NCBI GenBank assembly: GCA_002477945.1
Contig: DLLF01000002.1
Span: forward strand, 124,001 to 188,000
DNA from: Bacteroidales bacterium UBA7569
GTDB taxonomy: Bacteria; Bacteroidota; Bacteroidia; Bacteroidales; Paludibacteraceae
Reading direction: 5' to 3'
Length of the DNA: 64,000 bases
Below are positions 18,708 through 26,050 of this stretch, piece after piece. The notes beneath the pieces were generated by a model. The model had not been told where the DNA came from, did no database searches, and was given only the letters and a program-made list of their open reading frames with translations. A program made the translations under genes and the position numbers. Every line of letters begins with the position of its first letter. Within the stretch, counting starts at the first letter, position 1.

Positions 18708-19789
18708 GACAGAACTACAGCCGAGAGCAGTACTCCGCACGCGATGCGCAGGCACTGGCACATATCTACAGTTGGGGTCCCGTGGTCTTTCAGGTGGCAC
18801 GTCTGCTACGCAAGTACGGCATACTGCGTCTGCTAAGCGATGCGGGCGACAACGGACTGACACAGGCGCAGATTGCGCAGCAGACAGGACTGAGCGACTA
18901 TGCTGCCAAATGCCTGCTGGAAGCCGCACTCACTATGCATGTGGTGCTAATCAACCCCGATACCGACCACTACACCTTGGCGAAGACAGGGTGGTTTCTG
19001 CTCAATGACGACCTAATAGGTGTGGACATCAACTTCAACCACGATGTCAACTACGAAGGCTGGTTCGTATTGGACAAAGCGTTGGAAGAGGGACGTCCTG
19101 CCGGATTAGCGCATCTCGGTAACTGGCACACTATCTACGAGGGCTTGTCCTGTCTGCCTGCGCAGGTACAGAAATCGTGGTTCGGTTTCGACCACTACTA
19201 CAGCGACCATTCGTTTGATGAAGCGGTGGAGATAATCTTCCGCAACGGCAGGAAGCATATCCTGGACATAGGTGGCAACACCGGTAAGTTCGCCCGTTTC
19301 GTCACTGAGCATCAGTCTGAAGCGGAGGTTACAATATGTGATTTGCCGCAGCAGATAGAGATGATGCGCACCCAAACGAAAGGGCATATCGGCGAGGCAC
19401 GTATCCACGGTTATGGTATGGACCTGCTGAATGAGGACGCTGCGTTCCCTACCAAGGAACACTACGACGTGATATGGATGTCGCAGTTCCTGGACTGCTT
19501 TGCCGAAGCGGAGATAGTCAGCATACTCAAGCGTGCCGCACGCATAATGGACGACACCAACAGGCTTTACATCATGGAGACACTGTGGGACAGACAGAAA
19601 TATACGCCTGCCGCATTCTGCCTGACTATGACCTCGCTCTATTTCACGGCACTGGCCAACGGCAACAGCAAGATGTACAACACCGATGATATGACGCGCC
19701 TGATTCACGAGGCGGGCTTGGAAGTAGAGTCCATACACGACCACCTCGGCACAGGCGGACACTCCATACTCATTTGCAAGAAAATATAA
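18686..19789 (+). CDS. SAM-dependent O-methyltransferase, COMT-like
   Basis: A 367-residue class I methyltransferase. The N-terminal 100 residues form a winged-helix dimerisation domain (NGLTQAQIAQQTGLSDYAAKCLLEA); the catalytic half carries the SAM-binding glycine motif DIGGNTG (194-200) and an acidic strand VTICDLPQQ. The histidine-rich loop of plant O-methyltransferases is not obvious. Such enzymes in aryl-polyene clusters methylate the aryl ring or its hydroxyl. It overlaps the ketosynthase gene and is followed after 9 bases by an acyl carrier protein. Confidence 0.82.
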   Translation: MQLFEELRQNYSREQYSARDAQALAHIYSWGPVVFQVARLLRKYGILRLLSDAGDNGLTQAQIAQQTGLSDYAAKCLLEAALTMHVVLINPDTDHYTLAKTGWFLLNDDLIGVDINFNHDVNYEGWFVLDKALEEGRPAGLAHLGNWHTIYEGLSCLPAQVQKSWFGFDHYYSDHSFDEAVEIIFRNGRKHILDIGGNTGKFARFVTEHQSEAEVTICDLPQQIEMMRTQTKGHIGEARIHGYGMDLLNEDAAFPTKEHYDVIWMSQFLDCFAEAEIVSILKRAARIMDDTNRLYIMETLWDRQKYTPAAFCLTMTSLYFTALANGNSKMYNTDDMTRLIHEAGLEVESIHDHLGTGGHSILICKKI

Positions 19790-19798
19790 CAACAGAAT

Positions 19799-20044
19799 AT
19801 GACCAATACAGAGATTAAAGAAAAAGTAAACGCTTTCCTTGTCGAAGAGTTTGAAATGGAAGCGGATGCATTAACGGAGACCGCCGACCTGCGCCAGGAT
19901 TTGGGTATCGACAGTCTCGACTTCGTGGACATCATTGCCATCGTCAACCGCACTTTCGGTTTCAAACCGGAAGCCGCGGAAATGAAGCAGGTACGCACAT
20001 TGGGTGACTTCTACACCTATATCGGGCAGAAAGTGAACGCATAA
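19799..20044 (+). CDS. Acyl carrier protein 1
   Basis: An 81-residue acidic four-helix protein with the phosphopantetheine attachment serine at 39 in GIDSLDFVD. It would carry the aryl starter or the growing chain. It lies between the methyltransferase and an LpxL-like acyltransferase. A second carrier protein (22865-23122) has a different motif, suggesting separate tasks. Confidence 0.9.
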   Translation: MTNTEIKEKVNAFLVEEFEMEADALTETADLRQDLGIDSLDFVDIIAIVNRTFGFKPEAAEMKQVRTLGDFYTYIGQKVNA

Positions 20045-20058
20045 TAATATCCGGGGGA

Positions 20059-20937
20059 ATGCCTAAAGATTGGAGCGGAAAGACCGGTGGTACGCGGCGC
20101 ATGCAGCAAGGCTTGATAGTGCTGCTCCGTGTGGTACACCTGCCTGTGATATACAGTATCATGGGCGTGGTCATTCTCTTCTATATGCTTTTCCGACACA
20201 GCACCTATATTGCCATCTATCACTATTTTCGGCACATACACGGGGACAGTGTATGGCGTGCTTTCGTGCATACTTACATCGACTATTTCCATTTCGGACA
20301 GGTGATATTGGACCGCTTTGCGGCATGGGCAGGGCAGGAGTTCCGCTTCACTTTCGACAACGAAGAGCAATGTATGCAGGTCTTCCGCCAACAGGAAGGA
20401 GCCATCGTGCTGTTCTCACACGTAGGCAACTTCGAGATAGCAGGCTACTATTTCCAGACGCACCAAAAGCGTATGAATATCGTGGCATACGGGGGAGACA
20501 CCGCCACCGTGATGCAAAACCGTGTGAAGCAGTTGGGATTGAACAATATCGGTATCATTGCGCACAGCGATGATATGAGCCATATATTCCGAATCCATAC
20601 GGCATTGTCCAATGGTGAGATTGTCTCTATGGCAGGCGACCGCGGATTAGGCAGCCTGAAGACTGTTTCATGCCGTGTTCTCGGGCATACCGCCGAACTG
20701 CCGCAAGGACCGTTTCGCATTGCTGCTGCAGCAGGCAAAGCAATCATTGTGCTGTTCGTGATGAAGGAGCATAACTACGAATACCGTATCTATCACTTCC
20801 CGCTGCACGTGAACGCCCGTCTCAAACGCACGGAACAGGTACAGGACATTGCACAGCAATATGCCGACTGCCTGACGGCTATCGCACAGAAATACCCTAC
20901 CCAATGGTTCCACTTCTATGAATTTTGGAAACACTGA
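20059..20937 (+). CDS. LpxL/LpxM-like lysophospholipid acyltransferase
   Basis: A 292-residue membrane-associated acyltransferase. One hydrophobic helix (LPVIYSIMGVVILFYMLF) precedes the catalytic H-x4-E motif (His121 to Glu126, HVGNFE), and the later substrate region AGDRG and ELPQGPFRIA fits the lipid A acyltransferase family. In aryl-polyene clusters such enzymes are thought to move acyl chains onto a lipid anchor. It overlaps the next dehydratase gene by 20 bases. Confidence 0.85.
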   Translation: MPKDWSGKTGGTRRMQQGLIVLLRVVHLPVIYSIMGVVILFYMLFRHSTYIAIYHYFRHIHGDSVWRAFVHTYIDYFHFGQVILDRFAAWAGQEFRFTFDNEEQCMQVFRQQEGAIVLFSHVGNFEIAGYYFQTHQKRMNIVAYGGDTATVMQNRVKQLGLNNIGIIAHSDDMSHIFRIHTALSNGEIVSMAGDRGLGSLKTVSCRVLGHTAELPQGPFRIAAAAGKAIIVLFVMKEHNYEYRIYHFPLHVNARLKRTEQVQDIAQQYADCLTAIAQKYPTQWFHFYEFWKH

Positions 20938-21334
20938 CATACTGACCCTTATCCCGCAACGTCCGCCGTTTGTACTGGTGGACAGGCTTGTGGAGGCTAC
21001 TCCGGACGAGGCATTGTCGGTCTATTCGGTCTATTCGGTCAGTGGTCAGCACCCGCTAGTGTCCTGCGGCTGTCTGTCTGCTGCCGGACTGATGGAGAAT
21101 ATGGCACAGACGGCTGCCGCACACATAGGTGCCGTCAGCGAAGGAGAAGTGCGTATCGGCTTTATCGGAGCGGTCAAGAATATGCAGATATACTATCGCC
21201 CGCAAGCGGGAGAGCAGATAACCACGCATATCCGTGTCGTACAGCGTGTGTTTGACATATCGTTGGTAGAAGCGGAAGTGCGGTGCGGCAAACAGGTATG
21301 CGCCCGCTGCGAACTGAAAATAGCCCTGCAATGA
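20918..21334 (+). CDS. Hotdog-fold 3-hydroxyacyl-ACP dehydratase (ApeP-like)
   Basis: A 138-residue hotdog protein with the N-terminal pattern IPQRPPFVLVDR, the catalytic histidine at 45 (GQHPLVSCG) and the helix glutamate at 60 (LMENMAQTAAAHIGA). It would remove water from the 3-hydroxyacyl-ACP to create each double bond. Residues 34-41 read SVYSVYSV because a nine-base unit is duplicated in the DNA. It overlaps both neighbours (20 bases upstream, ATGA downstream). Confidence 0.83.
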   Translation: MNFGNTDILTLIPQRPPFVLVDRLVEATPDEALSVYSVYSVSGQHPLVSCGCLSAAGLMENMAQTAAAHIGAVSEGEVRIGFIGAVKNMQIYYRPQAGEQITTHIRVVQRVFDISLVEAEVRCGKQVCARCELKIALQ

Positions 21335-22371
21335 TTATCCGCCTATCCGACCATATCATCTCTCCATTGGGCGAAGGCACACTTCCCAACTATCAGGCTG
21401 TCATAGCCGGTCGGTCGGCATTGCGTCTGCATACCGATATGTTTGCGTCCGTGGAATCGTTTATGGCAAGCCTGTTCCCTGAACGCCCTCATTTCACAGA
21501 CCTGTGTATCCGCTCCGCCAAGGCGGCTGTCCGTGATGCCGGCATTGATGCCGCCGCCCCCGATGTGGTGCTGATACTCTCCACCACCAAAGGGGACAAC
21601 CTCGACTTGCTCACACCGGCTCATACCATAGCGCACGCATTAGGCTGCGTGAATCCTCCCATGGTGGTCAGCAATGCCTGCACCTCCGGAGTATGCGCAC
21701 AGATTACAGCACAGCGACTGCTGATGACAAAGCAATACCGGACGGCAATAGTCATCGGCTGTGATGTACAGACACGGTTTATTGTCAGCGGATTCCAATC
21801 GTTCAAAGCCTTGTCGCAGGACGAGTGCCGTCCGTTTGATGCCGCACGCAAAGGGCTCAACCTGGGTGAAGCCGCTGCCACAATCATACTCCGATATACA
21901 GAGCAACCGCCTGCCAACAGTTGGGTGTTGGAAGCAGACAGTATCCACAACGATGCCAACCATATATCGGGTCCCAGCCGCACGGCAGAGGGCAGTCTCC
22001 GCTGTTTGCTTGATGTGAAAGGCAATGCCGATGACTTGGCGTTTGTCAGTGTACACGGCACGGGAACGCTTTATAACGACGACATGGAGTCCGTGGCTAT
22101 CCAACGTGCGGGATTGGGCAGTACACCCGTTACGGGACTAAAAGGCTACTACGGGCATACCATGGGCGCAGCAGGCGTATTGGAAACCCTGCTGGGTATG
22201 CAAGCGGTGGAACACAATACGATAGCGGGTGTGCGCGGGTTCTCCACCCCCGGCACGAAAGAAGCGGTGAATATCTCCGCCCTGCACCGCCCTACGGCTA
22301 AACATTCATTTATCAAACTGCTAAGCGGCTTCGGAGGTGTCAATGCCGCTGTACGATGGACAAGACAATGA
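21331..22371 (+). CDS. Beta-ketoacyl synthase-like protein, second of three
   Basis: A 346-residue thiolase-fold protein, shorter than FabF (about 410) mainly in the N-terminal half. It nevertheless keeps Cys117 (SNACTSGVCAQ), His242 (VHGTGTLYN) and His276 (GYYGHTMGAAG), so it could be active rather than a chain-length factor. Related enzymes in aryl-polyene clusters start the chain or pair with another ketosynthase. Start 21331 is set by the ATGA overlap with the dehydratase. Confidence 0.8.
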   Translation: MIIRLSDHIISPLGEGTLPNYQAVIAGRSALRLHTDMFASVESFMASLFPERPHFTDLCIRSAKAAVRDAGIDAAAPDVVLILSTTKGDNLDLLTPAHTIAHALGCVNPPMVVSNACTSGVCAQITAQRLLMTKQYRTAIVIGCDVQTRFIVSGFQSFKALSQDECRPFDAARKGLNLGEAAATIILRYTEQPPANSWVLEADSIHNDANHISGPSRTAEGSLRCLLDVKGNADDLAFVSVHGTGTLYNDDMESVAIQRAGLGSTPVTGLKGYYGHTMGAAGVLETLLGMQAVEHNTIAGVRGFSTPGTKEAVNISALHRPTAKHSFIKLLSGFGGVNAAVRWTRQ

Positions 22372-22877
22372 GAATAACAAGCAGCATAACCCTGACTCCG
22401 CAAAGCGGCAGCCTGACCGACCTGTACAGGAAGTACGCGGGCGATTATCCCAAGTTCTTCAAGATGGACTTGCTCTCCCGTCTCGGATTCGTGGCTACCG
22501 AGATGGCTCTGCAGCAGGAGGAAGGTGCAGTGTCATCGGAGGACATACACGAGCACAGAGCCGTCATCTTTGCCAACCGCAGCGCGTCCATCAAAAACGA
22601 CCGCGATTATGAGGCGACTATTCAGCCCGATGACTACTTCCCGTCGCCCGCCCTCTTTGTCTATACATTGCCCAATATCGTTACCGGAGAAATCGCTATC
22701 CGCCACAAGTATATGGGAGAGAGCAGTTTCTATATACTCGACGACGAGTCGCAACTGCTGCCTCTTGTCGAATCCGTTTTCCAAACCACTGACGCCACCT
22801 CTGCCATCGTAGGCTGGGTGGAATGTCCGAACCAAGATGATTATACAGCAAAAATACAAATAGTATGGAAGAACTGA
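22368..22877 (+). CDS. Stand-alone N-terminal ketosynthase-like protein without catalytic residues
   Basis: A 169-residue protein whose last 90 residues follow the ketosynthase N-terminal half (FFPSP-like FPSPALFVYTLPNIVTGEIAIRH is broken here as PSPALFVYTLPNI and GEIAIRHKYMGESS). Where the active-site Cys should follow, the chain reads SFYILDDESQLL, and no His motifs exist. It is therefore probably a structural or chain-length partner of an adjacent ketosynthase. An ATG at 22356 is also possible; 22368 is preferred because it gives an ATGA overlap. It overlaps the next carrier protein gene by 13 bases. Confidence 0.6.
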   Translation: MRITSSITLTPQSGSLTDLYRKYAGDYPKFFKMDLLSRLGFVATEMALQQEEGAVSSEDIHEHRAVIFANRSASIKNDRDYEATIQPDDYFPSPALFVYTLPNIVTGEIAIRHKYMGESSFYILDDESQLLPLVESVFQTTDATSAIVGWVECPNQDDYTAKIQIVWKN

Positions 22878-23122
22878 AAACACAACTCAAAGAACAAATT
22901 ATTGAGGCACTCAACTTGGAAGGTATGACGCCTGCCGATATCGACGATGCCGCCCCTCTGTTTGGTGAGGGTCTGGGTCTGGACTCCATTGACGCCCTTG
23001 AACTGATAGTGCTGATGGAGAAGCAATACGGTATCAAACTGTCCGACCCGAAACAGGGAAAAGAAGTATTCAAGTCGATTGACGTAATGGCGGACTATGT
23101 AGCCGCTAACCGCACCAAGTGA
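22865..23122 (+). CDS. Acyl carrier protein 2
   Basis: An 85-residue carrier protein with the attachment serine at 41 in GLDSIDALELIVLME. The helix after the serine is typical of carrier proteins that feed ketosynthases. It overlaps the KS-like gene upstream and, by one base (TGATG), the third ketosynthase downstream. Confidence 0.9.
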   Translation: MEELKTQLKEQIIEALNLEGMTPADIDDAAPLFGEGLGLDSIDALELIVLMEKQYGIKLSDPKQGKEVFKSIDVMADYVAANRTK

Positions 23123-24774
23123 TGAAAATTGCCATTACGGGTATAGGTATCGTGTCCGCCTTGGGCATTGGCGCGGAGGCTAACAAGCGGGAACTGCAGG
23201 CAGGTGTATCACATCTGCAGCCGGTACATATCCTGCCCACCTCGCACCATGAGTGGCCTATGGGCGAAGTGCCTTATACCAATGCGCAATTGGCTGAGTT
23301 AGCCGGGCAATCCCCCGACGCTGCCCTGTCCCGCAATGTCCTATTGGGTCTCATTGCGCTGCGCGAAACGTTGGCGGACAGTGGCATTTCCGTAGAAGAC
23401 CTCGGTTCCATTCCGCTGGTCAACGGCACTACCGTCGGCGGTATGGATATTACCGAGCAGCACTATGCCGAGTGGCGGCACGGACAATGGGATACCATAG
23501 AGCAACTGTATCAGCACGAAGCCGATATGACCTCCGCTATGCTGGCACACTGCTACGGACTGCAAGACTTCGTTACGGTCAGCACTGCCTGCTCTTCCGC
23601 GCTCAACGCCCTTATCCACGGGGCAGGTATCCTGCGTATCGGTGCTGCCAAACGGGTTGTCGTAGGCGGCACGGAGGCACTGACACGCTTCCACGTGAAC
23701 GGCTTTGCGGCATTGGGTATTCTCTCACAGCATACCTGCCGTCCTTTCCAAGAGGATAGAGACGGCATCAACCTGGGTGAGGGAGCGGCATACCTGATGA
23801 TAGAAGACGCAGACGAAGCAGAAAGGCGCGGGGTGCATATCTATGGCTATCTGGCAGGCTATGCCAACCGCTGCGATGCCTATCACCAGACCGCTTCTTC
23901 GCCCGACGGAGACGGGGCGTACGATGCTATGATGCACGCTATAGATATGGCAGGTATTACTCCTTCGAGAATACCGTACGTCAACGCCCACGGCACTGCC
24001 ACACCCAATAACGATGCCAGCGAGTGGCGTGCGATAGAGCGTGTGTTTGGCAACACGATGCCATGCGTAGAGTCCACCAAACCGCTTACGGGGCATACCA
24101 CCTCCGCCAGCGGAAGCATAGAAGCCGTCTTTACGCTGTTCCGAATGGAGCAACGCCACTATCCATACACAATATGCAACGCCTTCGGCTTTGGCGGCAA
24201 CGACAGCAGTATCGTGCTTGCACAAGAGCCTGTGGCACTCCCCGAACTGCCGTCTGACCCTGATGTTCAGATTACAGAAACGGTAGAGAGCGACGGCACC
24301 TTGGATTACAAACCGTATATCCCCCTTATGCAGGCACGCCGCATGACGCCGATGCTCCGCCAACTGATAGTGGTGGCATCGGAAGCACTCAGGGAAGCAG
24401 GTGTCCGGTGTCCCGATGCCATCATTGTAGGTACACAGTGGGGCGGAATGATTCCTACCGTCCACCTGCTGGAGCAACTGACCACGGCAGGCGAACACGA
24501 CTTTTCGCCCGCGCAGTTTATGAGTTCCACCCATAATGCCGCTGCGGGTACCCTTGCCCGACATTTCGGAGCCAAGGGCTATAACACCACCATTGTCGGT
24601 GCGGAGCCGATGGCAAACGCCCAAGCCGATGCCGTATTGCTGCTGGCTACCGGCGAGGCAAAGACCGTACTCTGCTGTGCTTTTGACGAGGTGGACGAAC
24701 GTTGGCAAAGTCTGTTGGAGCATATCCATTACCCCGCCAAGAACGTGGCGCAAGCCTGTGTGTTGTATGTTTAG
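23122..24774 (+). CDS. Beta-ketoacyl synthase with appended C-terminal KS-like domain
   Basis: A 550-residue protein. Residues 1-370 form a full ketosynthase with Cys157 (VSTACSSAL), His290 (VNAHGTATP) and His325 (PLTGHTTSASG). Residues 371-550 are an extra domain with IIVGTQWGGMIPTVHLLEQL and SSTHNAAAGTLARHFG, which looks like the N-terminal half of a second ketosynthase; it lacks the active-site Cys. The whole resembles a fused ketosynthase plus chain-length-type partner. ATG 23122 overlaps the carrier protein stop; its own stop overlaps the SMR-like gene by 8 bases. Confidence 0.78.
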   Translation: MKIAITGIGIVSALGIGAEANKRELQAGVSHLQPVHILPTSHHEWPMGEVPYTNAQLAELAGQSPDAALSRNVLLGLIALRETLADSGISVEDLGSIPLVNGTTVGGMDITEQHYAEWRHGQWDTIEQLYQHEADMTSAMLAHCYGLQDFVTVSTACSSALNALIHGAGILRIGAAKRVVVGGTEALTRFHVNGFAALGILSQHTCRPFQEDRDGINLGEGAAYLMIEDADEAERRGVHIYGYLAGYANRCDAYHQTASSPDGDGAYDAMMHAIDMAGITPSRIPYVNAHGTATPNNDASEWRAIERVFGNTMPCVESTKPLTGHTTSASGSIEAVFTLFRMEQRHYPYTICNAFGFGGNDSSIVLAQEPVALPELPSDPDVQITETVESDGTLDYKPYIPLMQARRMTPMLRQLIVVASEALREAGVRCPDAIIVGTQWGGMIPTVHLLEQLTTAGEHDFSPAQFMSSTHNAAAGTLARHFGAKGYNTTIVGAEPMANAQADAVLLLATGEAKTVLCCAFDEVDERWQSLLEHIHYPAKNVAQACVLYV

Positions 24775-25120
24775 ATTATTGTGCCTGATATTGATACAGA
24801 GCCTCTGCCTGTGTGCCGGACAGATACAGATGAAGTTGGCACTGCGGGCTATGGGAGAGGTGTCTTTCTCGTGGGCGTTCATACAGCACCAACTCACCAA
24901 CTGGTGGTGGCTGGGCTGCGGCGTCGGTTTCACGGCGGCAGGAGTGCTGTGGATGTACATTCTGAAACACTACCCCTTCTCCATTGCCTACCCGCTCTCC
25001 AGTATCACATACGTGTTCGGTATGATAGCGGCAATGCTCATCTTCCACGAACATATCGTGTGGACGCAATGGCTGGGAATAGTGCTGATAATGGCAGGGT
25101 GCTTTTTTGTGGTGCATTGA
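24767..25120 (+). CDS. SMR/EamA-type small membrane transporter (ArnE-like)
   Basis: A 117-residue protein with four predicted membrane helices: about residues 2-20, 35-55 (WWWLGCGVGFTAAGVLWMYI), 63-85 and 92-112. The segment AYPLSSITYVFGMIAAMLIFHE matches small multidrug-resistance and ArnE-type flippases, which usually work as dimers. In this operon it might flip a lipid carrier or pigment precursor across the inner membrane. Start 24767 lies inside the end of the ketosynthase gene. Confidence 0.75.
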   Translation: MFRLLCLILIQSLCLCAGQIQMKLALRAMGEVSFSWAFIQHQLTNWWWLGCGVGFTAAGVLWMYILKHYPFSIAYPLSSITYVFGMIAAMLIFHEHIVWTQWLGIVLIMAGCFFVVH

Positions 25121-25158
25121 TGTTTCAGGGGGTGTCGCGGGGTAGTTTGTCCATTGCC

Positions 25159-25191
25159 TATCCCTTGCTCATCCCTTGCTTATCCCTTGCT
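25159..25191. repeat. Three tandem 11-base units
   Basis: TATCCCTTGCT, CATCCCTTGCT and TATCCCTTGCT follow each other without gaps in the 142-base spacer between the SMR-like and LolA-like genes, the largest gap inside the operon apart from the leader. Confidence 0.85.
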
Positions 25192-25262
25192 GCAAGACCC
25201 GACTTTTACCGAGTGAATACCGAGAGAATGTCGGGTGGATACAAGAACGAAAAAAGAGATAT

Positions 25263-25715
25263 ATGATAGTAGCATTTATATTGTGTACGATTCTGAACCT
25301 TGAGGCGGACTTCCGTCAGGTGAAAGAGGTCAGGATGTTGCAGGAACCGCAGGTGAGTACGGGGCACGTGAGTTACAGTGCGCCCGACAGGATGTGCTGG
25401 GAGTACCGGTCGCCCGCCCCGTACAAATGGGAGTTGGGCAGCCAATCCACCGCGCCGCAGGTGCAGCAGTTGCTGCGGTTTATCGTGAACACGATAGCGG
25501 GTGACTATTTGCACGACAGTGCAGAGTTCTCTGTGAAACAAGAGGGGAACGTGTATCTGCTGACACCCAAGAAGCGGGAACTGAAGCAACTGTTCCAGTC
25601 GGTACGGATTACGATGCACGAGACGATGAACGTGGCGGAGTGCGTGGTGCTGACCGAGAAGAACGGAGACAAGAGTACGATAACGTTCCACAACGTGGAG
25701 ATACAGGAGGAGTGA
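25263..25715 (+). CDS. LolA-like outer membrane lipoprotein carrier
   Basis: A 150-residue protein with a short hydrophobic N terminus (MIVAFILCTILNLEADF) and the LolA/LppX beta fold: DFRQVKEVRMLQEPQ, then SYSAPDRMCWEYRSPAPYKW and PKKRELKQLF. LolA-type proteins carry lipid-linked cargo across the periplasm. In aryl-polyene clusters a LolA homologue is thought to bring the lipidated pigment to the outer membrane together with the MMPL exporter. The signal is short, so export is likely but not certain. Confidence 0.72.
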   Translation: MIVAFILCTILNLEADFRQVKEVRMLQEPQVSTGHVSYSAPDRMCWEYRSPAPYKWELGSQSTAPQVQQLLRFIVNTIAGDYLHDSAEFSVKQEGNVYLLTPKKRELKQLFQSVRITMHETMNVAECVVLTEKNGDKSTITFHNVEIQEE

Positions 25716-25717
25716 GT

Positions 25718-26050
25718 ATGTTGGTAGGAGACTTCTGTCAGGTCATAGCACAGGACGGACTATGCTATACGGTGCGGCTGAATGCTGCGCACCCGATATA
25801 CAAGGCGCATTTTCCCGATATGCCCGTTACCCCGGGTGCGTGCTTGGTGCAGATAGCCGAGGAACTAATGGGGCGGAAGATAGAGCGGATTACGAACCTG
25901 AAGTTTATGAAACCCGTGCCGCCTGCGGCGGAGATAACCTACACTTTCACCCCGCGCAAGGAACAAGAATACCAAGTAGTGATAACCGATAAAGAAGATA
26001 CGTATGCGCGCTTCGTCGTTACATATATGCGCCCTGATACCGACCTATAA
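25718..26050 (+). CDS. Hotdog-fold 3-hydroxyacyl-ACP dehydratase, second (ApeI-like)
   Basis: A 110-residue protein with the FabZ/FabA-like motif AHFPDMPVTPGACLVQIAEEL (broken here as HFPDMPVTPG with His31, then QIAEEL). It would dehydrate polyene intermediates beside the first dehydratase. A GTG at 25712 is an alternative start that overlaps the LolA-like stop. An AGGAGG-like stretch (25706-25711) lies before both, which is unusual in this phylum. Its last 47 bases overlap the start of the large fusion gene. Confidence 0.75.
   Translation: MLVGDFCQVIAQDGLCYTVRLNAAHPIYKAHFPDMPVTPGACLVQIAEELMGRKIERITNLKFMKPVPPAAEITYTFTPRKEQEYQVVITDKEDTYARFVVTYMRPDTDL

Noticed and set aside
23725..24960. 411-codon open frame on the minus strand
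   Set aside because: Antisense to the third ketosynthase; biased composition and no domain. Similar antisense frames at 15967-17154 and 27177-28190 were rejected for the same reason.
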